This document shows, piece by piece, positions 26,808 to 35,886 of a DNA stretch of 64,000 nucleotides; position 1 is the stretch's first letter, and each line of letters begins with the position of its first letter. The position numbers and the translations under genes were made by a program. Source of the stretch: Neobacillus cucumis (lineage in GTDB: Bacteria; Bacillota; Bacilli; Bacillales_B; DSM-18226); contig NZ_JAMBOH010000003.1 of the NCBI RefSeq assembly GCF_023715505.1, positions 62,001-126,000 of the forward strand, written 5' to 3'. A model generated the notes under the pieces. That model searched no databases. It saw only the letters and a program-made list of their open reading frames with translations, and had not been told where the DNA came from.

Positions 26808-28981
26808 GCTTGCCTCACCTGCTTTGTATTTGTTAATTCCGGATACTCAATTCTTGAGTGAAATATCCCCTTTAAAGTCTCACATAATGCATGAGAGACG
26901 GTTTCAATTTCTTTCATCGTAATATCACATTCGTTTAACTGCCCATCTTCAAGCCTGTCAGCCACAATTTTTTTTACAAGCGATTCGATTACTTCCGGTG
27001 TAGGCTGTGATAACGAGCGTACTGCTGCCTCTACACTGTCCGCGATACCAACGATCGCAGATTCTTTTGTTTGTGCCTTAGGACCGGGATAGCGAAAATC
27101 CTCTTCATTGCTATTTGATTCGCTCTGAAGGGCTTTATGGTAAAAGAATTTTAGCAATGTTGTTCCATGATGCTGCTCTGCGATATCAATAATTTCTTTG
27201 GGCATGCGATATTTCTTTAAGATAGCCGCTCCATCGATTACATGCGCAATAATAATGTGTGCACTTTTATCTGGCGGCAGCCTATCATGGGGATTATCAT
27301 GATTTATTTGGTTTTCGATAAAGAAGTTCGGCCTTTTTGTTTTTCCAATATCATGGTAATAACTACCAACCCTTGCTAAAAGCCCATTTGCCCCAATGGC
27401 CTCGCAGGCAGATTCGGCCAAATTCGCCACCATTACGCTATGATGATAAGTTCCGGGAGCCTCCATTAGTATTTTTCTTAGGAGTGGGTGATTAGGGTTT
27501 GATAATTCAATCAGCCTTATAGTAGAGAGAATACCAAAGCTTGCTTCAAAAAATGGTAATAGCCCTACAGTCAACACAGCAGAGCTGACCCCGGATACAA
27601 GTGCTGTAATTAAATAGTAGCCGTACTCCATTCCAGAATACTGACCATTAGGGAGCAGCATTAACGCGCCGATTGTTAACACATTAATCATCGCTGCGAA
27701 GGAACCTGATTGGAATATTTTTGAACGGCGATTTTGACTGTTTAAAAACAGAATTGCTGCAATACTGCTAAAAAGGATATAGATCCCTACTGAAAAATTA
27801 AGTGTTCCGGTAATCCCCTCATTAAAAAGGATACTCCCGCTTACAGCCAAAAGGATCGACATAAAAATAGCCAGTTTTTCATCAATTAATATTTTAATTA
27901 ACATTCCACTCATCGCAGCCGGAAAAATATAACCGATGCCCTCAAAACTAAAAACTTGCAGGATACTAATGATTTTCATGATAAAAATCGAGAGGATAAA
28001 AATAATCCCATACATTAATAAGGCGGTTTGTCGCTTCTCCGATGGTGATTTCATTTGATGAAAATAGTAATAAATAGTTGATAGGGCTAAGGTAATTAAT
28101 ACGATTAAACCAATAAGCGGCTTATAGGAATGGTTATTGTTTATGAGACCGACCAATTTTAATTGCCGATATATATCCTGATTAATTAACTCCCCTTCTT
28201 CAGCAATAATTTGTCCTTGAAGGATTTTTACAGGCTCCACCTTTTCTGCGGCCTGTTGTCTGAGTTCCTCCGTTGCATTAGGGTCATAAAACTCATTTTG
28301 AATAACAGCATATCTCCCTAATTCAATAGCAGCTAATTTTAATTCATCATTTAAGGTGGTGTACTTTAATTCTTCTTCTACCCTTTTCTTAGCATTTTCC
28401 ACCTCATCAGAAGAAATTCTTTTGGTCATCACATTACTGATTGCCGTAACAGTTAAATCCTTCGCAATAGCTAGTTCATCATTATCAGCATGAATTAAGG
28501 CAGTAAAAACTTGATTAGAAAGATCCTTCGAAACACTTGAAGTCAACTTTGCTTTTAGCTGAGACTCTTTATCGGAATCACTTGGTTCCTTTATGGTAAT
28601 CGTTTCTTCTGAAACTTTCTCTTCCTGTTTTCTCTTATCTTCCTCAATTTCATTATTAACATCTATCGCTGATTGAAAAATAGAAGAAATTAAATCAACT
28701 CGATTTTGTGTATATTCATTTTTCAAAGCGTATACTGGCTGTACCTGATTTATAGCCTCTTTCCGTTTGTTTTCGGTACTTTCCTTATCTTCTACTGTTG
28801 CGGGAGAACGAATAGTATTTTCCGCCACTGAGAACAAGCTTAGTTCCAGCTTTTCTGGTTTAACGTTGTTGTAGATCGCCCCAACCAAAACGATCCCTAG
28901 CACAATAAAAAATAAAATTCGAAAAAAAGTAATATCAAGCAATTTTCGTATCCGTATGAAGTTCTGCTGTAGTTTATCCAA
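26804..28981 (-). CDS. pgpH: 7TM-HD phosphodiesterase PgpH (cyclic di-AMP hydrolase)
   Basis: A 725-residue membrane enzyme. One N-terminal membrane helix is followed by an extracellular 7TMR-HDED domain (about 50-280), seven membrane helices (about 290-485) and a cytosolic HD phosphodiesterase domain (about 500-690) with HHSVMVANLAE, YYHDIGKTKRP and AHVIDGA. Homologues (PgpH, YqfF) hydrolyse c-di-AMP to pApA. TTG start behind a G-rich site. B. subtilis yqfF holds the same place between phoH and ybeY. Confidence 0.94.
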   Translation of the reverse strand: MDKLQQNFIRIRKLLDITFFRILFFIVLGIVLVGAIYNNVKPEKLELSLFSVAENTIRSPATVEDKESTENKRKEAINQVQPVYALKNEYTQNRVDLISSIFQSAIDVNNEIEEDKRKQEEKVSEETITIKEPSDSDKESQLKAKLTSSVSKDLSNQVFTALIHADNDELAIAKDLTVTAISNVMTKRISSDEVENAKKRVEEELKYTTLNDELKLAAIELGRYAVIQNEFYDPNATEELRQQAAEKVEPVKILQGQIIAEEGELINQDIYRQLKLVGLINNNHSYKPLIGLIVLITLALSTIYYYFHQMKSPSEKRQTALLMYGIIFILSIFIMKIISILQVFSFEGIGYIFPAAMSGMLIKILIDEKLAIFMSILLAVSGSILFNEGITGTLNFSVGIYILFSSIAAILFLNSQNRRSKIFQSGSFAAMINVLTIGALMLLPNGQYSGMEYGYYLITALVSGVSSAVLTVGLLPFFEASFGILSTIRLIELSNPNHPLLRKILMEAPGTYHHSVMVANLAESACEAIGANGLLARVGSYYHDIGKTKRPNFFIENQINHDNPHDRLPPDKSAHIIIAHVIDGAAILKKYRMPKEIIDIAEQHHGTTLLKFFYHKALQSESNSNEEDFRYPGPKAQTKESAIVGIADSVEAAVRSLSQPTPEVIESLVKKIVADRLEDGQLNECDITMKEIETVSHALCETLKGIFHSRIEYPELTNTKQVRQA

Positions 28982-29125
28982 CTAAATCCCCCCAACCACG
29001 GCCCTATTCATCATTGTTATAGTAAAAGAATAACAAAATACTACTAGAAAACACGCTTTATGTAAAATCATATCAGTTTTTCAGGAAAGTTTCACCTTAT
29101 ATAGAAGATATTTGTGTAAATATGG

Positions 29126-29155
29126 AAAAAGGGATAAACCACAAAGGTTTATCCC
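29126..29155 (-). terminator. Terminator of phoH
   Basis: GGGATAAACC-tttgt-GGTTTATCCC on the minus strand followed by Ts: a 10-base perfect stem just after the phoH stop, separating it from pgpH. Confidence 0.85.
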
Positions 29156-29161
29156 TCCTTT

Positions 29162-30130
29162 TTACTGTTGGTTACCCTTCTTTTCGTAGGCTTCAATGAT
29201 TCTGCCGACAAGAGGATGACGAACAACATCACTTTGTTCTAAAAAGATAAATGATATGCCTTTTACATTTTGTAAAATCTCTTCTGCCACAATTAGGCCT
29301 GATTTTACACCCTTCGGTAAATCTACTTGGGTTTGGTCACCTGTAATCACCATTTTCGATCCAAATCCCAGCCTGGTCAAGAACATTTTCATTTGTGCCT
29401 GAGTGGTATTTTGCGCCTCATCTAAGATAACAAAAGCATCATCTAGCGTACGGCCTCTCATATAGGCAAGCGGAGCAATTTCGATTGTACCTCGTTCAAT
29501 TAGCCTCTGGGTATGTTCTGCCCCTAAGACATCGTTTAGCGCGTCGTACAGAGGCCGTAGATATGGGTCAACCTTTTCCTTTAAATCGCCTGGCAGGAAG
29601 CCCAGGCTTTCACCGGCTTCCACTGCAGGTCTTGTTAAAATAATTCGATTAACTTGTCCTGTTTTGAGAGCGTTGACGGCCATTACGACTGCAAGATAGG
29701 TTTTACCGGTTCCGGCAGGACCAATTCCAAACACTAAGTCATTTTTCTTTATGGCTGTCACATAATGTCTTTGCCCCAGCGTCTTAATTCGAATTGTTTT
29801 CCCTTTAATATTTTTACCAATTTCTTCTTCATATAAATTTACAAAATAATCTAGTGTACCTTTTTGAGCCATTTGGATAGCATAAAGAACGTCTCGTTGA
29901 CCTATATTTATACCCTTTCGGATTACAAAGATTAATCTGTCGATTATTTCACCCGCCATAATCACCTTATCTTCATCACCGGATAAACTGACAGATTCAC
30001 CTCTTGTAATTATCGATACATTCAGCTCTTCTTCAATTGTTTTTAGGTTTTGATCAGAATTTCCTAGCAGCGTAATAGCTTCTGCCGGATTTTCTAACTG
30101 TACATTAATGGTCGTTAATTTTTCTGTCAT
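29162..30130 (-). CDS. phoH: PhoH-like ATPase
   Basis: A 322-residue P-loop protein. An N-terminal KH-like region (about 1-100) is followed by Walker A GPAGTGKT (about 135), TRPAVEAGESLGFLPGD and Walker B AFVILDEAQN. The family is thought to act as an RNA helicase or nuclease partner; linkage to ybeY and era supports an RNA role. ATG 30130 with AAGGAGA six bases upstream is chosen; it lies 26 bases inside yqfD. Confidence 0.92.
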   Translation of the reverse strand: MTEKLTTINVQLENPAEAITLLGNSDQNLKTIEEELNVSIITRGESVSLSGDEDKVIMAGEIIDRLIFVIRKGINIGQRDVLYAIQMAQKGTLDYFVNLYEEEIGKNIKGKTIRIKTLGQRHYVTAIKKNDLVFGIGPAGTGKTYLAVVMAVNALKTGQVNRIILTRPAVEAGESLGFLPGDLKEKVDPYLRPLYDALNDVLGAEHTQRLIERGTIEIAPLAYMRGRTLDDAFVILDEAQNTTQAQMKMFLTRLGFGSKMVITGDQTQVDLPKGVKSGLIVAEEILQNVKGISFIFLEQSDVVRHPLVGRIIEAYEKKGNQQ

Positions 30131-31319
30131 CAGGAGTCTCCTTGGAAATCGGTTGTCCGACTGCAATGTTTTCAATTATCTTAAAATGGATATCTAGTAT
30201 AACTTTACCATTTTCCATTGCTTTGTGTAAAATTTTTTCATCCTTTATCTTAGCATCCTCATCTAGACTACTTTTTATTTGTTTTTTTGCTAGTTCTAAT
30301 GCCATTTTTTCAGCCTCACTAGTGGAATAGCTCCGTTCATACACTTCACGCTCCCGGATTGTTTTATTAACATAAGAAATAGGCAGCTCCCATTTTAAAA
30401 AGCGAATGTTATGCACATTCTTTTCAGTCTCATAATGCTTAAATTCTGGCTTTCCAAATCCCCAGATAGGTACTTCTAAATTCCCTAATAATAAGAAATG
30501 TTTTTGCTGTTGCTTGCCATTATACACTTTAAATTTGGTGACCAATGGGAGCTCGACATGACTTTTATACCAAGTTTCCCCCCATACTTCACCTTTTGCA
30601 GCTGTGAGTTCAGGGTTGTCTTCTTGTCCGAATGCACCTGAAACGAGTAATTGTCCTTTTTCAACATGGTCATGAATATCAACAACTTTCTGCCCGCTTT
30701 CAACAAACATTTTTACAATAATGGCCTTCTTTTTTGCAATCAGGTTTTGCGGTGAAAATTGCTCAGGTTTTTTAGGCTCATTTTTTTCCACCACTTGCAG
30801 ATGGTAGGTTGTCCCTTTTAATTCCACACCAACCCATGTTAATGCGCCAATATTATTGGTCAATTTTCTTTGAATCCCTTCCACATTGGCTACAAAGAAT
30901 TGAACCTTTCCAATTTTAACACCCATCTTGTCCAATTCTTTGCGAATTTGATACTCAGTTGCAGGTTTTGCCCCCTTTATCTCAATACCCCAAATCATAT
31001 TTGAAAGGAGGAAAATGATAAATATAAAGGCGGCGGCTCCTAACATAAAGCCGCTGTTTTTCCATAATCTTTTAAGTAAAAATGGAGCACCCTCTCGCTG
31101 TAAAAAGGAAATTTTGCAATCACTTTTTCGTGCAAACTTTCTAATCTTAAGGGCATCTTGGACCCGTATTTTGAATGTAATCGTTTCGGTCCCATGCCGT
31201 TTGACATTCCAAATATGTAAACCATTTCTCGTTAATACATTTAAAAAACGTTCGAGCCCTTTGCCAGATACTTTTACTATAACTCTGCCATAAAGGAATT
31301 CAATCCACTGGTTCTTCAT
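30105..31319 (-). CDS. yqfD: Sporulation protein YqfD
   Basis: A 404-residue membrane-anchored sporulation protein. The N-terminal cytosolic domain (about 1-90) is followed by one membrane segment (about 92-112) and a large extracytoplasmic domain, with weak similarity to SpoIV-type stage proteins. In B. subtilis yqfD is SigE-controlled and made in the mother cell; its exact role is not defined. ATG overlaps the yqfC stop (ATGA), so yqfC-yqfD are coupled. Confidence 0.88.
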   Translation of the reverse strand: MKNQWIEFLYGRVIVKVSGKGLERFLNVLTRNGLHIWNVKRHGTETITFKIRVQDALKIRKFARKSDCKISFLQREGAPFLLKRLWKNSGFMLGAAAFIFIIFLLSNMIWGIEIKGAKPATEYQIRKELDKMGVKIGKVQFFVANVEGIQRKLTNNIGALTWVGVELKGTTYHLQVVEKNEPKKPEQFSPQNLIAKKKAIIVKMFVESGQKVVDIHDHVEKGQLLVSGAFGQEDNPELTAAKGEVWGETWYKSHVELPLVTKFKVYNGKQQQKHFLLLGNLEVPIWGFGKPEFKHYETEKNVHNIRFLKWELPISYVNKTIREREVYERSYSTSEAEKMALELAKKQIKSSLDEDAKIKDEKILHKAMENGKVILDIHFKIIENIAVGQPISKETPDDRKINDH

Positions 31320-31618
31320 TTTGTTCCTCCCGCAATATCATTTATATAAATGACTTGATCAATCTTTCCTTCCAATAAAATCTCTTCTGGTAAGATGGTC
31401 TTTATCACAAAACCCTTACCTTTAATTAACAATTGCCCCTGTTTCAGTAACAAACGGAGTTCTTTATCAGTAAAAGACAACAGGCCGCGGTGATTTTCCA
31501 CGTATATATGGATTTGTCCAATCATTGTAATTCGAGGTAGATCCATTATGACATCCTGAGGAAGATCCATTTTATTAGCCATCCAATTTCGAACCCGTTG
31601 GCCCCATTTTTTTGCCAT
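31316..31618 (-). CDS. yqfC: Sporulation protein YqfC
   Basis: A 100-residue protein of the YabP/YqfC family: WMANKMDLPQDVIMDLPRITMIG near the N-terminus (read as WMANKMDLPQ then DLPRITMIG) and FTDKELRLLLKQGQLLIKG. The family is spore-specific; YabP and YqfC probably act with a membrane partner, here YqfD. AAAGGGGG is nine bases upstream of the ATG. A SigE-like promoter lies at 31663-31689. Confidence 0.9.
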   Translation of the reverse strand: MAKKWGQRVRNWMANKMDLPQDVIMDLPRITMIGQIHIYVENHRGLLSFTDKELRLLLKQGQLLIKGKGFVIKTILPEEILLEGKIDQVIYINDIAGGTK

Positions 31619-31662
31619 AAAAAAGAACCCCCTTTCATCTCATATTTATGCGATTATTTATA

Positions 31663-31689
31663 GATATATGTGAGGATTCCATGATATAC
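31663..31689 (-). promoter_or_regulatory. Candidate SigE promoter of yqfC-yqfD
   Basis: On the minus strand GTATAT (31689-31684), 13 bases, CATATATC (31670-31663), resembling the SigE consensus (-35 ATA type, -10 CATA type), about 45 bases before yqfC, which is SigE-dependent in B. subtilis. Confidence 0.5.
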
Positions 31690-31728
31690 CTAGCCCTTGT
31701 GAATATATATTCTGGAGGACAAACAACT

Positions 31729-32042
31729 ATGACTACAGCAACAGACACACTAATTAAGAACGTAGGAGTTCAAGGAAAAAGGGAGAAGGAAGAGATACCT
31801 TATACTCACATAGAACAATTGCAGAACGTTTCTATAAAAATAAAGGTTACAATTTTAAAGTATATGAAGAAGTCATTACAGGTGTTAAGAATATTGAAGA
31901 AAGGAAGCATTAAATAATTTATTTATTGCATGATGTTCAAGCAGGATTATATGATGCAATTTTTGCTACTAGCACTTTAAAGAAGTTAATACCGACAACT
32001 AACGATCAAGGGTGGTTAACGGCAGGCTTTTCAGACAATTAG
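31729..32042 (+). pseudogene. Broken site-specific recombinase-like gene fragment
   Basis: Begins ATG at 31729 with TGGAGG about 11 bases upstream and reads TLIKNVGVQGKREKEEIPYTH. A one-base loss near 31815 moves the reading to TIAERFYKNKGYNFKVYEEV, then ITGVKNIEERKH, a TAA at 31911-31913, and IIYLLHDVQAGLYDAIFATS before another stop at 32042. The order GY..(V)YEEV.(S/T)G...ER..L..LL.DV..G.YDA.FA.S is characteristic of the N-terminal half of serine recombinases. The C-terminal DNA-binding part is missing. Catalytic Tyr-x-Arg-Val-Ser is not recognisable, so the family call is likely but not certain. Confidence 0.55.
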
Positions 32043-32116
32043 GCGATTAACCTGTATAACCAGGCAATTCTTGTTTAACAATAAACGTAAATCCTGCATA
32101 AATAGGTGGTATAGTA

Positions 32117-32593
32117 ATGAAAAAACAAAAATTGTTTTTGATAGCTTTGCTGGTTGTTCCTTGGCTTGCGGTACCGTTATTAGGAAGGAAAGCCTTTAAA
32201 AGGTTTCTTCCCACTGCCATATTTATGTGTACTTTCACTAAAGCTTTAGATTTTTACGGTGAAAAGAAAAAATGGTGGAAATTTTATAGTGGTATCGGAC
32301 CTTTTGATAGTATGAATTTTATGAATTTCGGACCTTACCTGGTCACTAGTCTATGGGTGTTAAAACTAACTTTTGGCAAACTCCCTTTATTCATAATTTC
32401 TAATACTCTCCTCCATATTATATTTATCTTTGGCGGTTTAAGATTTGTAGAAGGATTTAGAATATTTTCTTTAGAAAGATTAACTAAATTCCAATATTTG
32501 GTATTAAGTTTTTTCAGGGCTTTGGTTTTATATGCTTTTCAAAATATAACGGAACTGACTCCTTTTAAGAAATTCCTTTCTTATAAAAAGTGA
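32117..32593 (+). CDS. Hypothetical membrane protein
   Basis: A 158-residue, basic membrane protein that I do not recognise with a name. It has about four hydrophobic segments (about 5-22, 28-45, 75-110, 120-145) and aromatic-rich loops (KKKWWKFYSGIG, DSMNFMNFGPY). The start follows AGGTGGTA 10 bases upstream. It is one of few plus-strand genes here, lies beside the recombinase-like relic and has no counterpart between yqfC and yqfB in B. subtilis. It may be cargo of a lost mobile element. Confidence 0.6.
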   Translation: MKKQKLFLIALLVVPWLAVPLLGRKAFKRFLPTAIFMCTFTKALDFYGEKKKWWKFYSGIGPFDSMNFMNFGPYLVTSLWVLKLTFGKLPLFIISNTLLHIIFIFGGLRFVEGFRIFSLERLTKFQYLVLSFFRALVLYAFQNITELTPFKKFLSYKK

Positions 32594-32654
32594 ATTTTAT
32601 AAAGCTTCAGCTGCTAAGGTTACTGCACGTCTCTTTTCCCAAACTCAGAATTAA

Positions 32655-32690
32655 ATAAAAAAGGTTGAGGAATAAAAATTCCCCAAACCT
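32655..32690 (-). terminator. Terminator of nfeD-floA-yqfB
   Basis: On the minus strand AAGGTTtgGGGAAT-tttt-ATTCCtcAACCTT followed by Ts, about 110 bases past yqfB. Confidence 0.6.
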
Positions 32691-32800
32691 TGTCATGCGT
32701 TTTTAAATTTGATTTAAAGCTTGTTCCCATTAACCACCCATAAAAAATTTCATATTTATGACACGAAAGGGGGTTAGACTTCTTTTCTACTCGTTTCAAA

Positions 32801-33256
32801 TCAACTCGAGCGTTTTTTTACAGTATAAGGATTTTTTGATCGGGGTTCAGCAAGGATTTCCGACCATATAATTCCAGTTATAACTGTACGCGGATCTGGA
32901 TTTTCTGCTATAGTGAATTTTATTTCTTCTTGATTTTTTATTGGTCCTTCATTTGCAGTTTGGGTTCTCGCCACTGCCATCCCCATCCTGCCTGCTTCAG
33001 ACTCTTGTCTTACCTGCAGGTATTCTTTTTCAAGCTTACCCTGGTTACTTTGCAGCAATCCTTGCTTGTTTTCTGTTTGTTTTGCCATTGTGTCTTTCGG
33101 AATATCAGTAATATCTTTTATCATGGTTTGAATATCCCCCAGGCGATTGCCAAAGGGTTTTCTTATTGATTGTCCTTGGTTGTTTTTTGTTTTCCTAAAA
33201 ATCATTGAGATGACTCCAACGACAATCATGATTAAAATGGTTTCCAAACCTGTCAC
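32801..33256 (-). CDS. Conserved hypothetical membrane-anchored protein (YqfB position)
   Basis: A 151-residue protein: one N-terminal membrane segment (about 5-20), a long polar, probably helical middle rich in Lys, Gln and Glu, and a more ordered C-terminal part (FTIAENPDPRTVITGIIWSE, then EILAEPRSKNPY). It is the third gene of nfeD-floA-yqfB, the place of yqfB in B. subtilis, but I cannot confirm homology by eye. GTG start with AAAAGGACG upstream. Operon context suggests a helper of flotillin membrane domains or a membrane-stress protein. Confidence 0.6.
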   Translation of the reverse strand: MTGLETILIMIVVGVISMIFRKTKNNQGQSIRKPFGNRLGDIQTMIKDITDIPKDTMAKQTENKQGLLQSNQGKLEKEYLQVRQESEAGRMGMAVARTQTANEGPIKNQEEIKFTIAENPDPRTVITGIIWSEILAEPRSKNPYTVKKRSS

Positions 33257-33280
33257 CGTCCTTTTTTGGCAACACTGGAA

Positions 33281-34276
33281 TTATTGATCATTCTTTTTGT
33301 CACCTGTCATCTTTCCAATCGAGCCCCTCATATCCGTATCAGCAGAAATATTCTTAAAATTCATATAGTCCATTACACCAATATTCCCCGATTTAAGCGC
33401 TTCTGCCATTGCCAGTGGTACTTCCGCTTCTGCTTCCACCACTTTAGCTCTCATTTCCTGTACTTTTGCTTTCATTTCCTGTTCTTGAGCAACAGCCATT
33501 GCCCGGCGTTCTTCTGCCTTTGCCTGGGCAATTTTCTTATCCGCTTCCGCTTGTTCTGTCTGCAATTCAGCCCCGATATTTTTACCGATGTCAACATCAG
33601 CAATATCTATCGAAAGGATCTCAAAAGCTGTACCGGCGTCAAGTCCTTTAGACAAAACAGTTTGCGAAATTAAATCCGGATTTTCAAGAACTTTGCTGTG
33701 ACTATCAGATGAACCAATGGTAGATACAACGCCTTCCCCCACTCGGGCAACAACTGTTTCTTCACCCGCACCACCGACGAGACGCTCTATATTGGCACGG
33801 ACAGTAATTCTTGCTTTCGCCTTCACTTCTATCCCATTCATAGCCACACCAGCAATAAATGGCGTTTCAATTACCTTTGGATTTACACTCATTTGCACGG
33901 CTTCTAATACATCACGTCCTGCCAAGTCAATGGCCGCGCATCGTTCAAAGGATAATTCAATATTGGCGCGGTGCGCTGCGATTAACGCATTGACCACCCG
34001 GTCGACATTACCACCCGCAAGATAGTGACTTTCAAGCTGATTAGTTGTGACATTCAAACCGGCTTTATGGGCTTTTATAAGTGGATTTACGACCCTGCTT
34101 GGGGTTACACGTCTAAGTCTCATACCAACTAATGTAAAAATACTAATCCTGACTCCTGCAGCCAGTGCGGAAATCCACAGCATGACTGGTACAAATGATA
34201 GTAATATTCCTAAAAAAATAAGGGCAATGATAACAACTGCAATAATAAAAATGGTTCCCCCTGATACAATATCCAT
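33281..34276 (-). CDS. floA: Flotillin-like protein FloA
   Basis: A 331-residue SPFH/flotillin-like scaffold of functional membrane microdomains. N-terminal membrane hairpin (about 5-50), SPFH-type domain with GMRLRRV and LIKAHKAGL, and a C-terminal coiled coil of Glu-Ala-rich repeats ([36 protein letters not shown]). Length equals B. subtilis FloA (YqfA). AGGAGGAGA before ATG 34276, two bases after the nfeD stop. Confidence 0.95.
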   Translation of the reverse strand: MDIVSGGTIFIIAVVIIALIFLGILLSFVPVMLWISALAAGVRISIFTLVGMRLRRVTPSRVVNPLIKAHKAGLNVTTNQLESHYLAGGNVDRVVNALIAAHRANIELSFERCAAIDLAGRDVLEAVQMSVNPKVIETPFIAGVAMNGIEVKAKARITVRANIERLVGGAGEETVVARVGEGVVSTIGSSDSHSKVLENPDLISQTVLSKGLDAGTAFEILSIDIADVDIGKNIGAELQTEQAEADKKIAQAKAEERRAMAVAQEQEMKAKVQEMRAKVVEAEAEVPLAMAEALKSGNIGVMDYMNFKNISADTDMRGSIGKMTGDKKNDQ

Positions 34277-34278
34277 AA

Positions 34279-34932
34279 TCAATCTCCTCCTGCCATATAA
34301 TATACCTCTCTGACGACGATTCGGGCCCCTTCAACCTTAATGACTCTCACTTTGGCATTTTTCTCTATAAAACCGCCTTCCGAAACTGCATCGACGCGTT
34401 CATTGTTGATAACAATAGTTCCTGCCGGCCGTAAGATGGTAAGAGTATGACCTTCCGCTCCTAGAAGATCAGTTCGATTAATATTTGAAACATATCCATC
34501 CTCTTTTCTAGCCGCATCGGTTAATACCATCCTATTAAATAAAACAAGTTTTTTTCCAAAGGTCTTAATCATCAAAAAGAATATAAAAATTGAGACAGCC
34601 ATGGCTATTAAAATAGACACTCCAATTTGCAAGGCATCTTGGCCTGCTAAAAACAGACTTAATATTAAGGCTGCGACTCCTAGTGTACCCGCTATCGCCC
34701 CAGGTAAAAAAAACTCCAAAAAAATAAGCAGGATTCCGGCAACAAATAGAAGTAATGTTCCAAATCCTGCTAAACCTGCTTGAAAGTGACCATAAAAGAA
34801 TAAGATTAGCGCAAATATCCCAATTAAACCTGCAATACCAAATTTGGCTGAAAAAAGTTCTAAAACGATTCCAACTCCGGCAATAGATAATAGGACAGTT
34901 ACAACAACAGGGTTTGTTAGAAATTCAATCAT
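34279..34932 (-). CDS. NfeD family membrane protein, short form (YqeZ)
   Basis: A 217-residue NfeD protein with four or five membrane helices (about 5-135) and a C-terminal OB-fold (about 150-215, [18 protein letters not shown]). NfeD partners flotillins, and the gene is fused in operon to floA. B. subtilis YqeZ is about twice as long because of an N-terminal ClpP-like serine protease domain, which is absent here. Driven by a SigW-type promoter at 34975-35001. Confidence 0.88.
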   Translation of the reverse strand: MIEFLTNPVVVTVLLSIAGVGIVLELFSAKFGIAGLIGIFALILFFYGHFQAGLAGFGTLLLFVAGILLIFLEFFLPGAIAGTLGVAALILSLFLAGQDALQIGVSILIAMAVSIFIFFLMIKTFGKKLVLFNRMVLTDAARKEDGYVSNINRTDLLGAEGHTLTILRPAGTIVINNERVDAVSEGGFIEKNAKVRVIKVEGARIVVREVYYMAGGD

Positions 34933-34974
34933 ATAAGGCCCCCCTTCTATTCAGTTCTTTCTGACTATATGTTA

Positions 34975-35001
34975 TACGTCCTTAGTCATTAAAAAGTTTC
35001 A
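34975..35001 (-). promoter_or_regulatory. SigW-type (ECF) promoter of nfeD-floA-yqfB
   Basis: On the minus strand TGAAAC (35001-34996), 17 bases, CGTA (34978-34975). This is the AAC/CGTA signature of SigW; the orthologous yqeZ-floA-yqfB operon of B. subtilis belongs to the SigW membrane-stress regulon. Confidence 0.8.
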
Positions 35002-35018
35002 AATTTATCTAAATATGT

Positions 35019-35051
35019 AAAAAGACTGCGGGTTTTATACCTGCAGTCTTT
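35019..35051 (-). terminator. Terminator of rpsU-yqeY
   Basis: AAAGACTGCgGG / CCtGCAGTCTTT stem with Ts on the minus strand. Confidence 0.8.
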
Positions 35052-35063
35052 ATGTCAGAATAC

Positions 35064-35510
35064 TTATGAAAGGTGTTGTTGTACAAATTTATTAACGAGC
35101 GAACCATCTGCTTTACCTTTAACTTTAGGCATAATAGCAGCCATCACTTTTCCCATTTCCGCTTTTGATGTTGCGCCGACTTCAGCGACCGTTTCTTTGA
35201 CAATCTCTGACAGTTCCTCTTCAGAGAGCTGTTTCGGTAAATACAGCTCAAGAATCTCAAGTTCTGTACGCAATTTATCAACTAGGTCTTGACGACCAGC
35301 CTTATCAAATTCATGGAGGGAGTCTTTGCGTTGTTTTACTTCGCGAGAAAGGACCGTTAACTCTGCATCTTCGGAAAGCTCTTGTGTACCGAGCTTGATG
35401 GCTTCATTTTGAAGTGATGCTTTCACCATCCGAATAACTGAGAGTTTGTCTTTTTCCTTGTTTTTCATCGCTTGTTTCATATCATTGTTCAAACGCTCGA
35501 GAAGACTCAT
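35064..35510 (-). CDS. yqeY: YqeY / GatB-related protein
   Basis: A 148-residue protein of the YqeY family: [22 protein letters not shown] at the start (given as [15 protein letters not shown]), a helical N-terminal half, and a C-terminal half like the tail domain of GatB ([29 protein letters not shown]). It is thought to help tRNA-dependent transamidation or bind tRNA, not proven. Follows rpsU by 15 bases, one operon. Confidence 0.93.
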   Translation of the reverse strand: MSLLERLNNDMKQAMKNKEKDKLSVIRMVKASLQNEAIKLGTQELSEDAELTVLSREVKQRKDSLHEFDKAGRQDLVDKLRTELEILELYLPKQLSEEELSEIVKETVAEVGATSKAEMGKVMAAIMPKVKGKADGSLVNKFVQQHLS

Positions 35511-35525
35511 ATATTACACCCTCTC

Positions 35526-35699
35526 TTAAAACTTACGTTTTCTTGCAGCTTCAGACTTTTTCTTACGTTTTACACTTGGTTTTTCATAAAATTCGCGCTT
35601 TCTTGCCTCTTGCAAAGTACCAGTTTTTGATACTGTACGTTTGAAGCGACGAAGAGCATCTTCAAGCGATTCGTTTTTACGAACGACGGTTTTAGACAT
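35526..35699 (-). CDS. rpsU: 30S ribosomal protein S21
   Basis: A 57-residue, highly basic ribosomal protein: [20 protein letters not shown] at the start and a Lys/Arg tail ending ARKRKF, typical of S21. GGAGGGAGGG precedes ATG 35699; the longer frame is not used. S21 sits near the anti-Shine-Dalgarno region of the 30S platform. Own strong promoter at 35756-35784, cotranscribed with yqeY. Confidence 0.97.
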   Translation of the reverse strand: MSKTVVRKNESLEDALRRFKRTVSKTGTLQEARKREFYEKPSVKRKKKSEAARKRKF

Positions 35700-35755
35700 T
35701 CTCTTTCCCTCCCTCCGAAACACAACACACTTACATTCAATCCATGTACCATGCA

Positions 35756-35784
35756 ATTATAATATAACCTTGAAACAAGGTCAA
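35756..35784 (-). promoter_or_regulatory. SigA-type promoter of rpsU-yqeY
   Basis: On the minus strand TTGACC (35784-35779), 17 bases, TATAAT (35761-35756): near-consensus, as expected for a ribosomal protein gene. Confidence 0.75.
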
Positions 35785-35886
35785 CTTAAATTCACACGAT
35801 ATTTAAAAGTCATCAAGATACTTGTCTAAAAAAAATGGCATGTCCCTTCAGGTGCGGCCATACAATGAAGGGAGGGGGCCAATAAT

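Noticed and set aside
33717..34313. Long plus-strand frames opposite floA
   Set aside because: Composition shadow of the coiled-coil, Ala/Glu-rich floA coding strand.
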